Positions 1 through 13,440 of a DNA stretch of 64,000 bases are shown here, in pieces. The notes under the pieces were generated by a model. It ran no database searches and was not told the DNA's origin. It saw only the letters and a list, made by a program, of their open reading frames with translations. Origin of the DNA: Serinus canaria (Eukaryota > Chordata > Aves > Passeriformes > Fringillidae); contig NC_066317.1 in assembly GCF_022539315.1 (NCBI RefSeq), positions 46,913,935 through 46,977,934 of the forward strand. Direction: 5' to 3'. How positions within the stretch are numbered: position 1 is the first letter of the stretch; the number at the start of each line of letters is the position of its first letter. Position numbers and translations under genes: made by a program.

Positions 1-3000
1 GCTCCTCTCCTACACCCACATGGGACACAGCCTTCCACATATGTCATCTGACTTCTAACTACTGCCCAAGGTGCTTGCTCAGTTTAGGGGTCCCAAAAAC
101 AATCCTTCCACCCTAACAGAGGCACGGCAAATTGCCAACAGGGAAAGATGCTTCAGATATGAGCCTTTAGGATACTGAGCAGCTACAGAAAAATGCATTC
201 AATTCTTGAGGTCCACAGGAAAGGGGAATATAAAGCTGCCCATGAATAACATGAAATGTCTTGAAACAACTTTAATCTGCAGGAAAAGCACAGTGCTGCT
301 GGCTCATTGCACTTGGCAGTTCCCAGGTTCACTTTTTCTCTGCTCTGTTGATTGTGAGAGATCTGTTATTTCATCAACAATTTTTTAAAATAAATATCTG
401 AAAAAGTTAAGATAATTCTAAATTAAATAACAGCTCTCTTTGTTTAATGAATAAATTAGCTGTGATTTTTTTTTCATAACTCTAAATTGTAACTAAGTAG
501 TAACTATTTCTCAATAAGTGGGTGAAAGATTGAGCATAAAAAGAGAGACATATTTCTCTCCCAGACAATCCATACAAATAGCAAATAACTAGATGTCTGC
601 TCAGTGTCTGAATTGTATGTGAATATCTCCACAAAAGATATTTGTAGATGAAGGACAACTGAGTTTGACTTGGAGATACTAATTCTAGTTAACATACATA
701 CTTGGATTAATTTTTAAATTCCTGAATAAGATTTTTTACCATTTTTTAATAAGTTTTGTTTGTATTTTTAGAAGGAAAGTCCATAACAGTAAATCTTACT
801 GCCAATTATGTAATTATACTTTGCTAAATTATTGAATTAATGTTATATCTTGATTTAAGCAACTATTTTTTCAGATTCTCTAAGATCTTAAGACCAAACA
901 CCAGGTCTTTTAGGTCAGACCAAAGGTCTGTCATCACATATGTGCTTCCAAGGCATGTCAAATGCTATTTCCCTAGGGACTAAGACAAAAAGGACATGAT
1001 GAAAGTTTCTGATAGTTTCCACCACCAAGACATTAAGGGTCTTTTAAAGATTGTACAAGTGCATATATTTTAATAGATTTTTTTTTTCTATGAACTTCAA
1101 TAGCCACTTTTAATTTATACATCCTGCTGCAAGAAGCTCCTCCACTTATTTATATGCTGTACCAAAAGTAAACTCCTTCTGTTTGTCTTGATCTATTTTC
1201 CTCTTAATTTAATTAAATGACACTGCAAAAGAAAAACCAACCTGCACACTTTATTATGTGTTTAATCAATGACCTTCTTTTCTAAAGGTCCCAGAATATC
1301 ATTTTATTGACTCAAGCATTAGTGTGGTGCTGAAAAGTCTTCCTTTTTTTTTTTAAGAGTACCCTGTCTTTCAGGATCCTGCTGATTAAGTGGGGAAGAG
1401 TTCAGCCCTTCTCTTCCTCACAAAGCCAAGACTGGCTGTAATGGTGCTGCTTATTTTGTGAAATTGAATCTTGTCAGCACAGGATTGAACTAAAATCACT
1501 TCTTCAAATGGCCTTTAACAACTGATCTGACAAAGAGAGCAGCACGGAACATGCTGTTGACAAATATCTTTCCAAAACATTATAGGATTGTTACAAACGT
1601 TTGTAGTTGCTGTGCCATTGATGTGGATGTGCAAACACATAAATAGGGAAAGCTGCATGACAAGACACTGCTTTTAAAGATGGAATTCTGGAGTTCAGTC
1701 AAAGCTGCCCTATGGCAATGGCAGAAGAAAAGCAGGAGACTAACTACTGCTATATATTGCTGTCAAAAAACACCAAAAATCCTCAGAAAAACTGAGATAA
1801 ATTTAAAAAAATCTGCATCAAATAAATGAAAATCATTAACTCACAAATAAAATGAATTTATGGAGTTAAAGAAAAAAAGGGTGTATGTTTTTGTAGTAAT
1901 TTCAGCAACAACATAATCTTGGGGTAACCTCTAGCAACTGACCCATGACTGCTAGAAAAAACAGACAGGCCTAGTGCAACTTACCTTTTATTTTCAGAAT
2001 AATCTCCTTCTTTGGTCTGTTTGGTTCAGAGAATTACTAAGTCAGCCTCCTAGAACAAGCCAGCTCTGCCTATTCCTACAATTCTCCCTTTATTTTCCAA
2101 TAAAGTCTTTTGTTCTTTGGCTATTTTATGAACAGGATAGTAGGAATACACACAGCAGTCTCTGTCTGGAAGACTAATGGGTGGTAGCTAATTATGCAGC
2201 TAGTGATTTCAGCTGGAAGTGTTCAGTATTAGGCAAGGCATCCTGACTGTGGTGGAGTCTTATTTAAATCTCACACAGACTCTAGGAGGTTGTTTCATTC
2301 TTGTACTGCATAGAGGGAGGGGGGAAATCAAACATGGTAACATACTTCAGAAGATTAATGAATGCATCTGTTAGAATTTAACAGTGAGGTTAGCACTTTG
2401 TGCTCAGCAATATGTTTCAGGATTCTGTCCCTGTACAAACTGAATTTACGTTTGGCAGAGAAGGACCAAAAAGCCTGTGTGATTTTTAATGGACTAATTA
2501 GGCAGGTTTATATGCAAGTAACTCTGATTAGCTGTGGGACAGTGTGTTGTTTCTGTGCTCATCAGTTGGAAGACATATACTGCAACCTATGTGGACAAGT
2601 CAAAAGAAAATTTACAAAACAATTGAAAACAAAAATTAAAGGTGGGAGATGAAATCATTGCAACAACCCTTCTTGCAAATATTAAATATTTTCATTAAAA
2701 TTTTTCATAGTGATTCCACATTCTTTCATCTATAATTGTCATCAAGTGTGTTTTACTGTTTAACAAAGTTATATACTTGCAAAATTACTACAGCAGAATG
2801 TCTGGAATGTTGAGAAACAGAGTGAAAAAATCTTTACACTATAACACTACGCTTACAGCACTATAAACAGGAAAAGGTGACTAATATAGAATCAGCAGGA
2901 GAGGGGAGTCAAACTTTTAGCATTGTCATCCACTTTTAAGGGTATTTGAAAATGCCTTCTATTCTGATCACTGTAGGTGTGTTTGTCAGAGCAAAACAAG

Positions 3001-3010
3001 TTGAAGACCC
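1..3010. other. AT-rich unique sequence, no gene seen
   Basis: No frame shows a believable exon and no repeat family is recognisable. The sequence is AT-rich with scattered short poly-T and poly-A runs. A phrase near 911-930 resembles the start of an old amniote CR1-type repeat, but it is too short to call. Confidence 0.6.
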
Positions 3011-3011
3011 A

Positions 3012-3410
3012 GCAGAAGACAGCTAAGGTGATTAAGGAGCTAGAGCATCTCACTATGAGGAAAGGCTGAGGGAGCTGGGCCTGTTCAGTCTGGAGAAGAG
3101 AAAACTGAGACTGGACCTCATCAATGTCTGTAAGGATCTGCAGAGAGTGTCAGAGGCCACAGCCAGGCTCTTGTCAGTGATGACAAGCAATAGGTCTGGG
3201 CAGAAACTGATGCACAGGAAGTTCCACCAGAATATGAGGAAGGACTTCTTTACTGTGTGGGTGACCAAGCACTGGAGCATGGACACATGGAACATGACTC
3301 TTGTGCCATGGGCTCTGGGATGACCCTGCTTGAGCAGGGGGTTTGAACCAGATGACTGGGTTGGACTGCAGTCCCTTCCAACCTGATCCAATCTGGGATT
3401 CTGTGGACTT
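3012..3410 (+). mobile_element. CR1 LINE, 5'-truncated 3' end
   Basis: This is the non-coding 3' end plus the last part of a CR1 retrotransposon. It contains the usual CR1 landmarks in order: a 'gaggaaaggctgagggagct' block, 'ctgttcagtctggagaagag', the 'cctcatcaatgtctgtaagg' block, a 'ttctttactgtg' block, and 'ggactgcagtcccttccaac' near the end. It finishes near 'gattctgtgg', where CR1 has its short terminal repeat. It is heavily 5'-truncated, as is normal for CR1, and diverged. The open frames on its minus strand are antisense shadows and do not look like genes. Confidence 0.93.
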
Positions 3411-5294
3411 GAAAAAACCGAAGTAGTTCACTGCTTTGTGTCCCAGGCTCTGTAAAATTGCTGATCACAAGTTGGAGAGCTCAGATCTGCAGCACCTGCC
3501 TGAGTTAATCTGATCCTGTAAAGGATCCATTTGTGACACAATTAAGTGGCAAAAGAAGGCCTGAAATACAATTGCCAGTCCATTATAGAGCTGCTGTACA
3601 AGAAGAAAAGACTCTGAGAGAGACATGTAGATAAACTGAAAAAGATGGCAGAGGTGTCAGTAAAATGTGAAATTAATCAGGAAACTAATATGTGACTGCT
3701 AAAGTATGGACTCCCTAGTATATAACCGGGATTTTTTTTAATTATTTATTAATTTTAAGAAATAGCATTTGGTAAATTAGTTGGCTTGAAATAGAATATT
3801 CTTAAAAAGTCATTCTTTTCATGCAAACTGTCACATTTTCTTTCCATAATTTCTAATACACTGTAAAATATTATGGTTCAGCACTCTTTTATTTTTTCTT
3901 CTTCATAAGGTCTACTAATTCTTACTTCCATTTAAAATAGTCTAGCCCACTCCTTTTCGCTCTTTTGACTGGAAAGTCTATCAGCACAAAATTCAGCCAG
4001 TATTTTAAGAAACTAATATGATTTTAACTGTCAGTGTAAAACTGTCAACAAGAGGTCCCTGTAGACATCCAGAAATTTTCAGTTGGTACAAAATAATAAT
4101 TTACACTGTATTTTTTCTCCATGGGAGTTCTCCTTTTTTTTTAAAATCAATTTTCGTTATTTCTCCTTCACTTTATAGATATTTTAACCCACCTTAAAGC
4201 CACTATTACAGATCATAGGTTGTGATTTTGCAAAGGCAGATTTTCCTATATCTGTCTATAGAGCAAATCTGAAACAGAACAAGCTCAATGTTAGGAAAAA
4301 ATAATGAGTGCATAGTAAATCTATACAGAAATTGTGGGTTTATTTTTTTATTGCAATACATTTAAAGGCTGAAAATAAATGCTCTTTGCCATTAATTTTG
4401 TCTTCCAACATTTTAAATTTTGTTTGCTGCTTTAAAAGTAATATCAAAGTTCTTCCCTTAAATATGCACAGCTCATATATGAGCCCAGAGTCATTAATGG
4501 GTGCCTGTCAATTAGACAGCAATTTGTACAGAAGGTGCACAGTGGCCCAGGTAAGCTGACCATTCGTGGGCCAGAAACAAATATGTGCCCTAACCTAAGA
4601 AATTACTCTCCCCAGCATTTGTGCAACTAACCTATTTGCTCAATTTACTTAAATGATGAGTATCATTCTGCCATGAGTAACAAAGACACTCTGTTCTACT
4701 GCAGTTTTGTCTCCTTATTGCAACAAGCTGGTGATTAGGGAAAAAATATAATGACCTCAAATTTTCTAAGTAACTCAAGGACATTTTTAATTTTATGAAT
4801 AATAACTTATGTAAATTGGTTAAATGAGAGACTATGCTGTCAAGGTTTTTCCACTTCTCTGTTTATGTGGCAGATGGTTCAGATTTACTATTAGCATATT
4901 AGTGGGAAGCTAGAAAGAAAGAACATTTAAATGGCTGTTAATCCCAAGAAGGAAGCAAAAGCAACTTTCAAGAGGGAGATTGTTGAGAACTTTTATGCTG
5001 AACTAAAAATTCATAATGCAAAGATTGATGGTATTTTTCATCTATATTGAGAGTGATTTTTATCCACTTCCAAACACATCTGAGGGATCTTTAATGTACC
5101 AGGTAAACTAGCATTTCTGTAGGTGTAACCAGAATTATCTTTCTCCTTAAAGCTACCTATTCATAGTCTAACACAAGGGGTTTTTTTTTGGTCAGTGATT
5201 AAATTGAAGAAAATCAAGAAAAACAATTACTGAAAATAATTTATTTGAAAATACTTTAAAATATTTAAAAACCAACACTGATATATGTGTTAGT
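3411..5294. other. Unique AT-rich sequence, no gene seen
   Basis: No exon, RNA gene or repeat family is recognisable. There are short poly-T runs near 3728 and 4132. Confidence 0.55.
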
Positions 5295-5400
5295 GTAAGT
5301 ATAAGTGATATTTTATATATCTTATATATATAAGTTATATATAAGATATATAAGTTATATATAAGCACAGTGATAACACTGTGCTTCATATATATTTTTT
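5295..5400. repeat. AT-palindrome cluster with a strong hairpin
   Basis: A run of overlapping (TA)n and TTATATAA-type palindromes spans about 5310-5365. It is followed by a perfect 10-bp inverted repeat: AAGCACAGTG at 5363-5372, a 4-base ATAA loop, and CACTGTGCTT at 5377-5386. TA-rich flanks extend the stem with mismatches. Such sequence can extrude as a cruciform and is prone to replication slippage. It may equally be a simple TA microsatellite that expanded beside a chance hairpin. Confidence 0.8.
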
Positions 5401-8385
5401 CTGTGATCTTGTTTTTTTTTTGGCAGTACAAAAGCACTGAAACACATGCAGACCACTCAGAAACTGGCAACCAGTATTTAGGCAAAACCTAATTGTTGGC
5501 ATTTTGTTACACCAAAAGTGGTTGTGATGTGAGTATATGGACAGCTTTATATTACCCAAATTCCTTACTGTTCTGTTCATGGCCAGTCTTTTCCTTGGGA
5601 ATTTTCCATAGTTCATTAACTTGATCTGATATCAGGCTATTGATTCTTAACTGTTGTCCCAGAAGACCTCTTCACCTACGACTAATTTTACAAACACTGA
5701 CATCCTTTGCTCATTTTAAAGCAAAATATCATGCTTTTCTAGACAGCAACCAGAATTTTCTAATAACTGCCTAATTCTAACTAGAAATAAACTATTTATG
5801 CTTTCTTATTAAAGAATATGCTACTGAAGGAAATGGGCTAAGATTCAAAACGTGTGGCATAACTACTTTGTATGCTAAAAATCAGTTGGACCTTTTTCCC
5901 CCCCACTGATTTTTTTTTCCATCTGTGGAATTCAGTACTTTGTTGGGAAAGCATTAATCTGCCACAGTTAGGCTGCTCTAAGAGATTTTAGGCAGGATAT
6001 TAATATTACAGTATATTAACTCATATTATGAATGCCAGAAATTCTTATTTACTGTTCACAGAATTCATCTCTTAAACATATTACCTAATTCCTTATGAGA
6101 AATATGTTGAGACAGTGAAAATTATAATACAGATTATATGGAATCATGCTCACCAGTAAATAGAACATGAACAGCACCAGCTTTGTAGAGATACCAGAAA
6201 ATGTTCTTTGAGGCTGCCAGGTACCAAGAGACTTTTAGAATATGAACTAAAGATTTTATCCTTACAGTTCATACAAAGAAATGCTAAGCTAGCAAGACTG
6301 AGTAGTACCAGCATGCAAAAATAGCAATATAATAATGCCAGGCTTTAATACAAAGGCAATGTAAGATCCAGTAGTAACACTATTTTCCTTTCAGCCTTTG
6401 AAATATTTCATATAATCCAGTCTAGTTTTTAAACCTTGTGTTTTGGCAGTTCTGCTACAATTGATGAGAATAATAGAGGCCATAAGACTAAAATTCAATG
6501 ACCTTACTAATCACTTGGCATTAGTCAGTCATGTTGATACCTGAAGTTACTGGAAAAATATTATTAAATACAATTCAATAAAATTTTGCAGTCCAAAAGA
6601 ACAAGAAACTTTAGCAAGTCTAATAGTCCACCTGAAAAAACAACTTTCAATGAAAGGAATCTTAAAAGTGAAAATATGCATTTATGTAACATCTTCATTT
6701 TCAGTGCCATAATTTATCTTTAAGCAGGTTTCCATCAGATCTCTAATGTGATCTTAAAATGCCATAGATGGTTTCTTGGTGTTTCCATTACTTTAAAGAA
6801 ATATTAAATGAAAGAAACTAATGAAGTTTGATCAGGAAATTCTAACTTGATTTTATTGTAACTTAAGACAAAAAAAATATAGTGAGGAGTATTTTGAGAT
6901 AATGAGAATCTCTCATAACTCATTATTTTTGCATACATCAGTGAAGGCATCATAATAAAAACCCCCTTTCTGTAAAAAAAACATACAAGTAATTTTTTTT
7001 TAAGTGTTTCTATGAATATAGTGTTAGTGGACTCATTATTGAGACAAAATATCTTCTGTAGGCAATTACTATAGGAAAATAAAATTGCTAATTAAGATTA
7101 CCCATTGTCCTTTTTTTGCCCATTTCCTGCTAATGAAATTTTTCATATTTATTTGTTATAAACAGCTATTTGGCATTCTCATATATATTTTAAAAATATT
7201 TTTTTAAAAATCAGTAGATATATTGCTACTCTTTCCAAAAAAAAAAAATGGAACTATATGCCTGTTCATTAGAAATATGTATCATTGTCAAATGCCAACT
7301 GATTACTTTCAAAAAGAAGAGTCAAAGTCTTCTATGCAGGCTTTCAGGATGAAAAGCTACAAGCAGTGACATGACACAGAATACCCCCCACCATTATGGA
7401 TCCCAGCAATGGAGAGATTAATATATGTACAAATCATTTTTAGAAAAGTGTTACTCATATTTAGGAAATTTAATGGATTTCATCCCTGTCTTGCATGAGA
7501 GTAGGTAAGAGCTTCTAACAGCCATGGCAGGATTCCCTATTTTTGTAGGAGATACTATTGAACTAGTAAATGGCCACAGCAAAAGGAATTTCATGTTGCC
7601 CCTGATTATTAATAGCTCTTGCTAATTTCCAAAGTAATTTTTCACAGCTTATTTCTGGGCTAAAAAAAGGAGGGAAGTTCTCTGAGTAAGGAGTGTTCCG
7701 TTAGTAAAAACATCCTTTATATGTCTAAAAAGAGCATCAACAACTGAAATATTCCCTTGAGCATTTGGGAGTCACAGGAATTCTGTTTCAAGTGCTGCCT
7801 AGTTTACTAGAACTAGTAAACAAGTTCTCCTTTACGCTTCAGCTGTCCTTGGGAAGAAAATGAAACTTGCATAAAACAACAGACAGTATAATGAAGATCT
7901 TTACAAAATGTTGGTGTATTCGTTATGTCACTACTAAATATGTCCAGTTAGTACAAGCAGAGATTGTGGTTGAAAGTTAATATTTGTCCTCAACTTTAGC
8001 TTATTTAATTAATTTGTGATATTTTTGCTCTTTATGGGGCTTCTACATGACTGATCAGAAAGTTTATGTTCAAGGTAAGGTGGTTTAATCTCTTAAACCT
8101 CAAAACCAAGTTTGTTCTAGTTCTTCAGCCCCTCTTGGTCTTTCCCAGCCTTCTCCAATTATCAAAGTTTGATCATACTAATTAAAAATTACATGTATTG
8201 TCTGTGCTTCAAATGGGCAGTGAGTTACCTGAGATCACTCTACAATTTCTCTAGTGGGTGGCCAGTGTCTCAGAGGTGGTTCTTGGAGCAGGGGTGTCTG
8301 GACCTACCACCATACAAACAAATCAACAGGAGGAGCCTTGGTGAAATGTCTACTGAGGGAAATCTTTAAAGTGGGAATCATTGAA
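5401..8385. other. Unique AT-rich sequence, no gene seen
   Basis: About 3 kb of AT-rich sequence without a recognisable exon or repeat family. Short homopolymers occur, for example poly-A near 7238-7249. Confidence 0.55.
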
Positions 8386-8389
8386 AGTG

Positions 8390-9110
8390 TTGGAACAAAA
8401 CAATGAGCTGAAGCTCAAGGGATCAGGGATCAGTGTAAGATTTGACCAAGCTTTAGGAAAAAGGTTAGAGTTGCAGCTGAAGTGGGGGTAGAAAGCAGAT
8501 GCCAAAGGGCTGTGAGCTGTAAAATCTTTTCTCAGGAGAGTGCCTAGTTTAAGGGCTAAGTTTCAGAAAGACACAAGACCTAGAGTTCCACTGGACAGGG
8601 GCTTCCAAGTGAAGTGGTGAGCTGCATAGAGATTTCCTCCCTGACAACCTTGTCACCTGGACCAGAGCTGAGGCTATTGACTAACGCTCAGCCAAAGCTC
8701 CAGGTTTAGGATTAGGGATAAAGTTAGAATGGAGACAAAGCCTAGAGCTGGTGCAGAAATAGAATTGGATAGAAGCGGCCAGGGAAGAAGTGCAAAATAT
8801 TGTCTGTCTTGAGAACTTTTTGATGTGGATGGGGCAACTCTCGGGTTATAGCTCTGCTGAAGGCTCAGGATTTGGGTGAGGGTCAGGGCTAAGAGCAGCA
8901 AAGCCTGGAATTTAAACTCTTTCAGCAGAGTTTGAAGGGCACTGCCAAAAGGAAGAGCTGTTTTAAAAAAAGATTTTTTCCCCTGAGAATTTCCTGCTTG
9001 TTGGTTGGCCACATATAGTACTCACTTGACATTCATGGTTAGCTTCAGTGTTAAAAGCTTAGAGGCAGACAAAGCCTTGGAACGATGCTGGAAAGAAAAT
9101 GAAAACCACA
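8390..9110. repeat. Decayed tandem array, period about 165 bp
   Basis: A block close to 'acaaagcctagag' recurs at 8573 (acaagacctagag), 8735 (acaaagcctagag), 8898 (gcaaagcctggaa) and 9069 (acaaagccttgga), with spacings of 162, 163 and 171 bases. Each is preceded by a related purine-rich stretch with a 'taag..ttaga' flavour. A second pair of matching blocks ('gccaaagggctgtgagctgt' near 8499 and 'gccaaaaggaagagctgttt' near 8942) fits the same period. One unit contains a short TTAGGG-like phrase near 8706. The units are strongly diverged. I do not recognise the family, and the minus-strand open frame at 8674-9012 lies entirely within this array. Confidence 0.5.
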
Positions 9111-12100
9111 AAAATTAAGTGATGGAGTGCTGGAATGGAATTTTTATTCTGAAAGACGTTTTCTAGTAATACTAAACATTTAAAAGAAAAATGATTTTTT
9201 CTTCTTTTTCTCATTGTGCTTATTCTCTATGCTTGTTCTAGGAAATGAGCTTGTTGTCAGGAATGCTTCCAGATCAATTGAGCAAAAAGATATTTGCATG
9301 CAAAAATTCATTCTGCTAGTTGTACTCATCTGGCTTAGCATAAAATGTACCAAAACCAAAACAGCATGCATTTGGAACACACAAAAAAAGAAGCATAAGT
9401 AACAAAGACATATTGAACTAGGCATCATTTTTAGGAGTTATGGGCAAATAGTTTCACCAAGCTTAGAAAAATTGCCAGCTTAGAAAAACTGACAAATGGG
9501 AAAATAGAAAAAAGACACCTCACCAAATGCATGACACAATGAATTATTCTCACAGTTATTTCAGCGGCTGGTGCAAGTGGGAAATAAAAAAAGAGCAGTG
9601 CTCACAAAACAACGCAGAACTAAATCAAGAGCTAACCACAAATGCTCTATGGCACCTGAGCAGCTACAAGAACTTATGCACATTCAACAATTTTGAAATG
9701 CAAACTGCTGCTGAAGGAATTAAAGCATTTATAGTGAGCTGTATTTTCATGAAAACACTCTCCTTGCTTTCAGAGGGAGACAACACTGAATGGGTGCTCT
9801 GTTATAGGCAAGTTAGGCATTACAACAATTAGAGCAATGAAATTGAAGGCAACTTACATGATATGAACTAGCTGTTACCCAGTGTTCCAGGTTCTGGCTC
9901 CTTATATAGAGAGTGTTTGGAAAGAAGTAGTTGTGACTTTTATGGTAGACACTTGGCAGTGGACACAATGCAAATGTATGGACTAGCAGTTCTCTACATG
10001 TGCAAATGGTCATGCTGGGAAGGTGGGAAATGCCTTCTCTGACCTGCCTTCAGTAGTTTTCCTAGGTGGTATATTACAATTTTCAGAGCAGTGTTCATCC
10101 TATGCTCGGTATTATTGTCTGGGGATATGGTCAAGACCTGAAGAACATCAGCATATGAATAAAGGTGATCCAAGAGTCATTCTGTGACACCTATATTGGG
10201 CTCCTCTGCAGCAAGAAATAATCTTCCTAATATGAACCAAGTGACTTTTTGAACAACTAAGCAGGTAAACTCTTTCTGCTGAAAAAAACCCACAATATAT
10301 GTGCCATTTCTGCTTCTCCATCACTCTTAGCTTTGCTGTTTTCATTCTATCAGACAAGATATCCATTTGTACAAATTTCTCACTAGTTAAAGACTACAAC
10401 AGAACCTACAATCTTGCTCCTGAATTTTCAGTAACAGTTGTTTCTGAAAAATGCCATTTAGTTTGTGACAAGGTTCTGTCATTTTTGCCTTAAAAAAATT
10501 TACAACTAATGACATGTGCTCCCCTAATGAGAAGAACTTAAATCAGGCTAGTTCTAATTTAATACAGACAGTAATCCAAAAACCTAGAAACAAAAAAATG
10601 TCACAAGTCTTTGTGTTGGAAGTTTGAGATGTTTCTGCTTTGTGAGCTGCAAACATTTCTGAGCCTTGCTATAGACCAAGCGTATCAATAATTTAAGATT
10701 AAAACACAACAGGCTCCCTGAGCTACACCCAGACATCAACAGTAATTCTGAGCCATGTTGACAACACCCACAGCTTGATGCTCTATTTAGTCAGTATGAT
10801 TACCAGGTCACCTATGTAGGTGGTGGCTGAGTGATTCAGACAAGGCATCACCCAGGACTGCCAAAAACTGACTGTTCATTGTGCATACCCAGACATGAAC
10901 TCAGAACCAAGAGATTTCAAGGACAGCTTCCAAAAAAACAGGCTTTATAGTTGCAGAACAAAAAGTACCTCATGTAAAACTGTAAATGAGGATACAAATG
11001 ACGAAGACTTATGTGTCACAAATAAAGCCTAAAAAATTATATATGGAACAAATACAGCTTTTGTTTGTACCTGATCACAAGTGACCACAAGATAATTCTA
11101 TATTAGAAATCACTAACAGATGGACAGCCCGCTAGAGAGGAAATCCAAACTTGGTTACCTTTTCCAGAAGAAAATAGTCAAGATTTCAAAACATCTGCAG
11201 ATAGGAACCTCCAAATGCAGATCAGTTCAGAAAAAGAAAACGAGCTCACCTCAGAGTATAAGTACATTTTTAGTACCTTTTTGGTTGTTATAAACCTGTA
11301 ATTTGGAATGGGAAGACAGGTAGACATGGTGTTACCTGCAGTCAAGCTCACTTTCCCTGACACACCCCTTGGAAGTCTCAGTTATGTTTCCTTTCTTGTG
11401 TTTCTCCCTTTTTTGTCACTTAGTATTTCTGTTTACAAGTTTTTTCTTTCTATTCCCTTAGCCTAAATAAATTAAAGATAAAATTCAGGGACTTATGGTT
11501 TTCTTATATTCTTAGAAGAATGTATCACTTTCAGACCATTCTACTGAATTTTACCATGTCTTAAACATGGATGTCAAAGCCAAGGTTACAAACCAATCCC
11601 TGCTGCACAGCCAATGAAGGAGCACGTGGGCATTTAACATCAGCACCTTAGGCAGGCTCTCTTTTAGACAGTGAACACTATTTTACTGCACAGTGAAAGA
11701 ACTTTGGGTTTGACTCTTGTAATAAATTACAACTAATTATGCTAATACATAGGGCATGAAATTAGCTGCTCATCTCATGCCTGTGACATCTATTAATCTG
11801 TATGTAGGCTTATTATTTGCATTCTGATGTTTACAAAGACAAGACAGCTTTTCAGTACAGCAGTACTGAACATCTGTTCCTTAATTCCCAAAGTCTTCCA
11901 AACTCCTTTATGAAAAGAGGTTTTGGTGCCCCTCTGCAACTCCTGTGGGATGTCTCAGCAGATACCCCAGCCCAGGCAAGAATTTTAGTGGGTTAGTGTT
12001 TTAACAGATCAAAAATCAGACAGGATAGGTACTGTATGGACTAGGTAACTCTGCCTCAAGAGTTAGTGAATTATTAATTATTAATTATTAAGCATTATCT

Positions 12101-12839
12101 GCTTAAAGCAAGCAACTCACTATTGCACTCCAACAAACCTACGTTTCTCAATGTTGCTCTTTCCATGAGTATATATTGTACTTGTAGGATTCACTTTCGT
12201 AAGTGACAAAATTACACAGCATGCACTGTCATCAAAAGCACTTGCACAATGGCACCACCTCTACCAGGCATCTTATTCACCACTTTTATCAGATTACATT
12301 TCCAGACTTCATACTATAAAATAATTAGACCAAAATAATAAGCAATTTTAGAGCTGGTAGCATGCCAGTTATTAATGTATCTAAATTCTGCAGTAGTTAT
12401 TGATGCTTTGAATGTCAAAAATTCCCATTTATATAATGTCTTGGAAAATATTCAAGCTCCCTGAAAGGACTGTAACAGTGGTGGCTGTAAATCAGCCATT
12501 CCTATGCCTCCTGCAGCTGTGCCTCTGATTCCTCACTGCTCCATGACAGCTGAGGTCTGAGAGAAGACAAGGGGCACAGGCAGAGGAGTCTCACCAGTCA
12601 GACACACTGCAGGATGAAGACACGGGGAGAAAAGGCAGAAAAAAGCCTCCTGATATGAGCCACTTTAAAAAAAAACAAACATGAAAACCTTATCCACACA
12701 CTGTGTATGATCTACAGCACACCAAATGTCAAATGTGTTTTGAGATGGAGACACCATGATTAATCCCACATACTTTGAGTCAGCACATGAATCAAAGATT
12801 TACTTCTGCAAAGCATTTTAGACTTTTTGTAGAGTAAAA
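9111..12839. other. Unique AT-rich sequence, no gene seen
   Basis: No exon or repeat family is recognisable. It includes a small heptanucleotide tandem (three ATTATTA units) at 12070-12090. Short open frames here have no recognisable domains and no convincing splice context. Confidence 0.55.
12070..12090. repeat. Three-unit ATTATTA microsatellite
   Basis: Three exact tandem copies of the 7-base unit ATTATTA. Confidence 0.85.
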
Positions 12840-13440
12840 GCTGCTGAGATCCTGGCTGCTCTGCTTGTACCTGCAATGTTTGAGGCACGTTTCAGGACAG
12901 CAGCAGCAGAATATGGGCTGCAGGTGTGGCTGGGGGGAAGCCAGGGGCTGCCCTGTGCTGGACACAGCTGGCTCCAGACAGCTCCAGCTGGCTCCAAAGG
13001 GATCATTGTCGTGCACAGCTGAGCCCTTAGCCAAGCTGCTGGCACCTCTGGGAGGAGGTCCATGGCACAGTGGATAATCTCTGCAGCCCGTGGAGACCCC
13101 ACAGTGGAGCAGAGGAAAAGCATGAGGAGGGAGTGGCAGAGAGGAGCCTCTGTGCTCTTGGCCACCCTGGCAGCCCTACCCAGAGAGGCTGCTGCCTCAC
13201 TGAAAGGCGTGGGACAGGTAGTGACAGCGATGGGCAAGGAGAGGAGCCTGGAGCAAAGGAATGGGGTTCATGTGAGTTCTCTTGCTCCTGATCTTTCTTC
13301 ACCTCCTGTCCCACTCCCCAAGGAGGAGCGGAGTGAGCAGACAGGAGTCAGCTTGGTGGCCAGCTCAGGCCACCTCAGCTCCGCTGACACTGCTGCTTCC
13401 AAAGCAGCCTCATCTGGCCTAAGGGCCAGCTGACATTACT
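12840..13440 (+). mobile_element. ERVL-type LTR-like remnant (GC-rich)
   Basis: This GC-rich block stands out from the AT-rich flanks. It carries phrases I associate with passerine ERVL long terminal repeats, in plus-strand order: a duplicated 'agctggctcca' (12968-12996), a 'gctgagccc' block, 'ggcacctctggga', 'ctgcagcccgtggaga', 'ccacagtggagcagagg' and 'agcatgaggagggagtggca'. No TG...CA ends, internal gag/pol frame or target duplication could be placed, so it is likely a solo or fragmentary, internally deleted LTR. The overlapping open frames on both strands (13062-13433 plus, 12818-13237 minus) look like products of GC richness. The family is recalled from memory, not searched. Confidence 0.55.

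Noticed and set aside
8674..9012. 112-codon minus-strand open frame
   Set aside because: It falls within the decayed tandem array and has only repeat-like composition.
12818..13237. 139-codon minus-strand open frame, the longest in the window
   Set aside because: It is in the GC-rich LTR-like block, where stops are rare on both strands, and has no recognisable domain.
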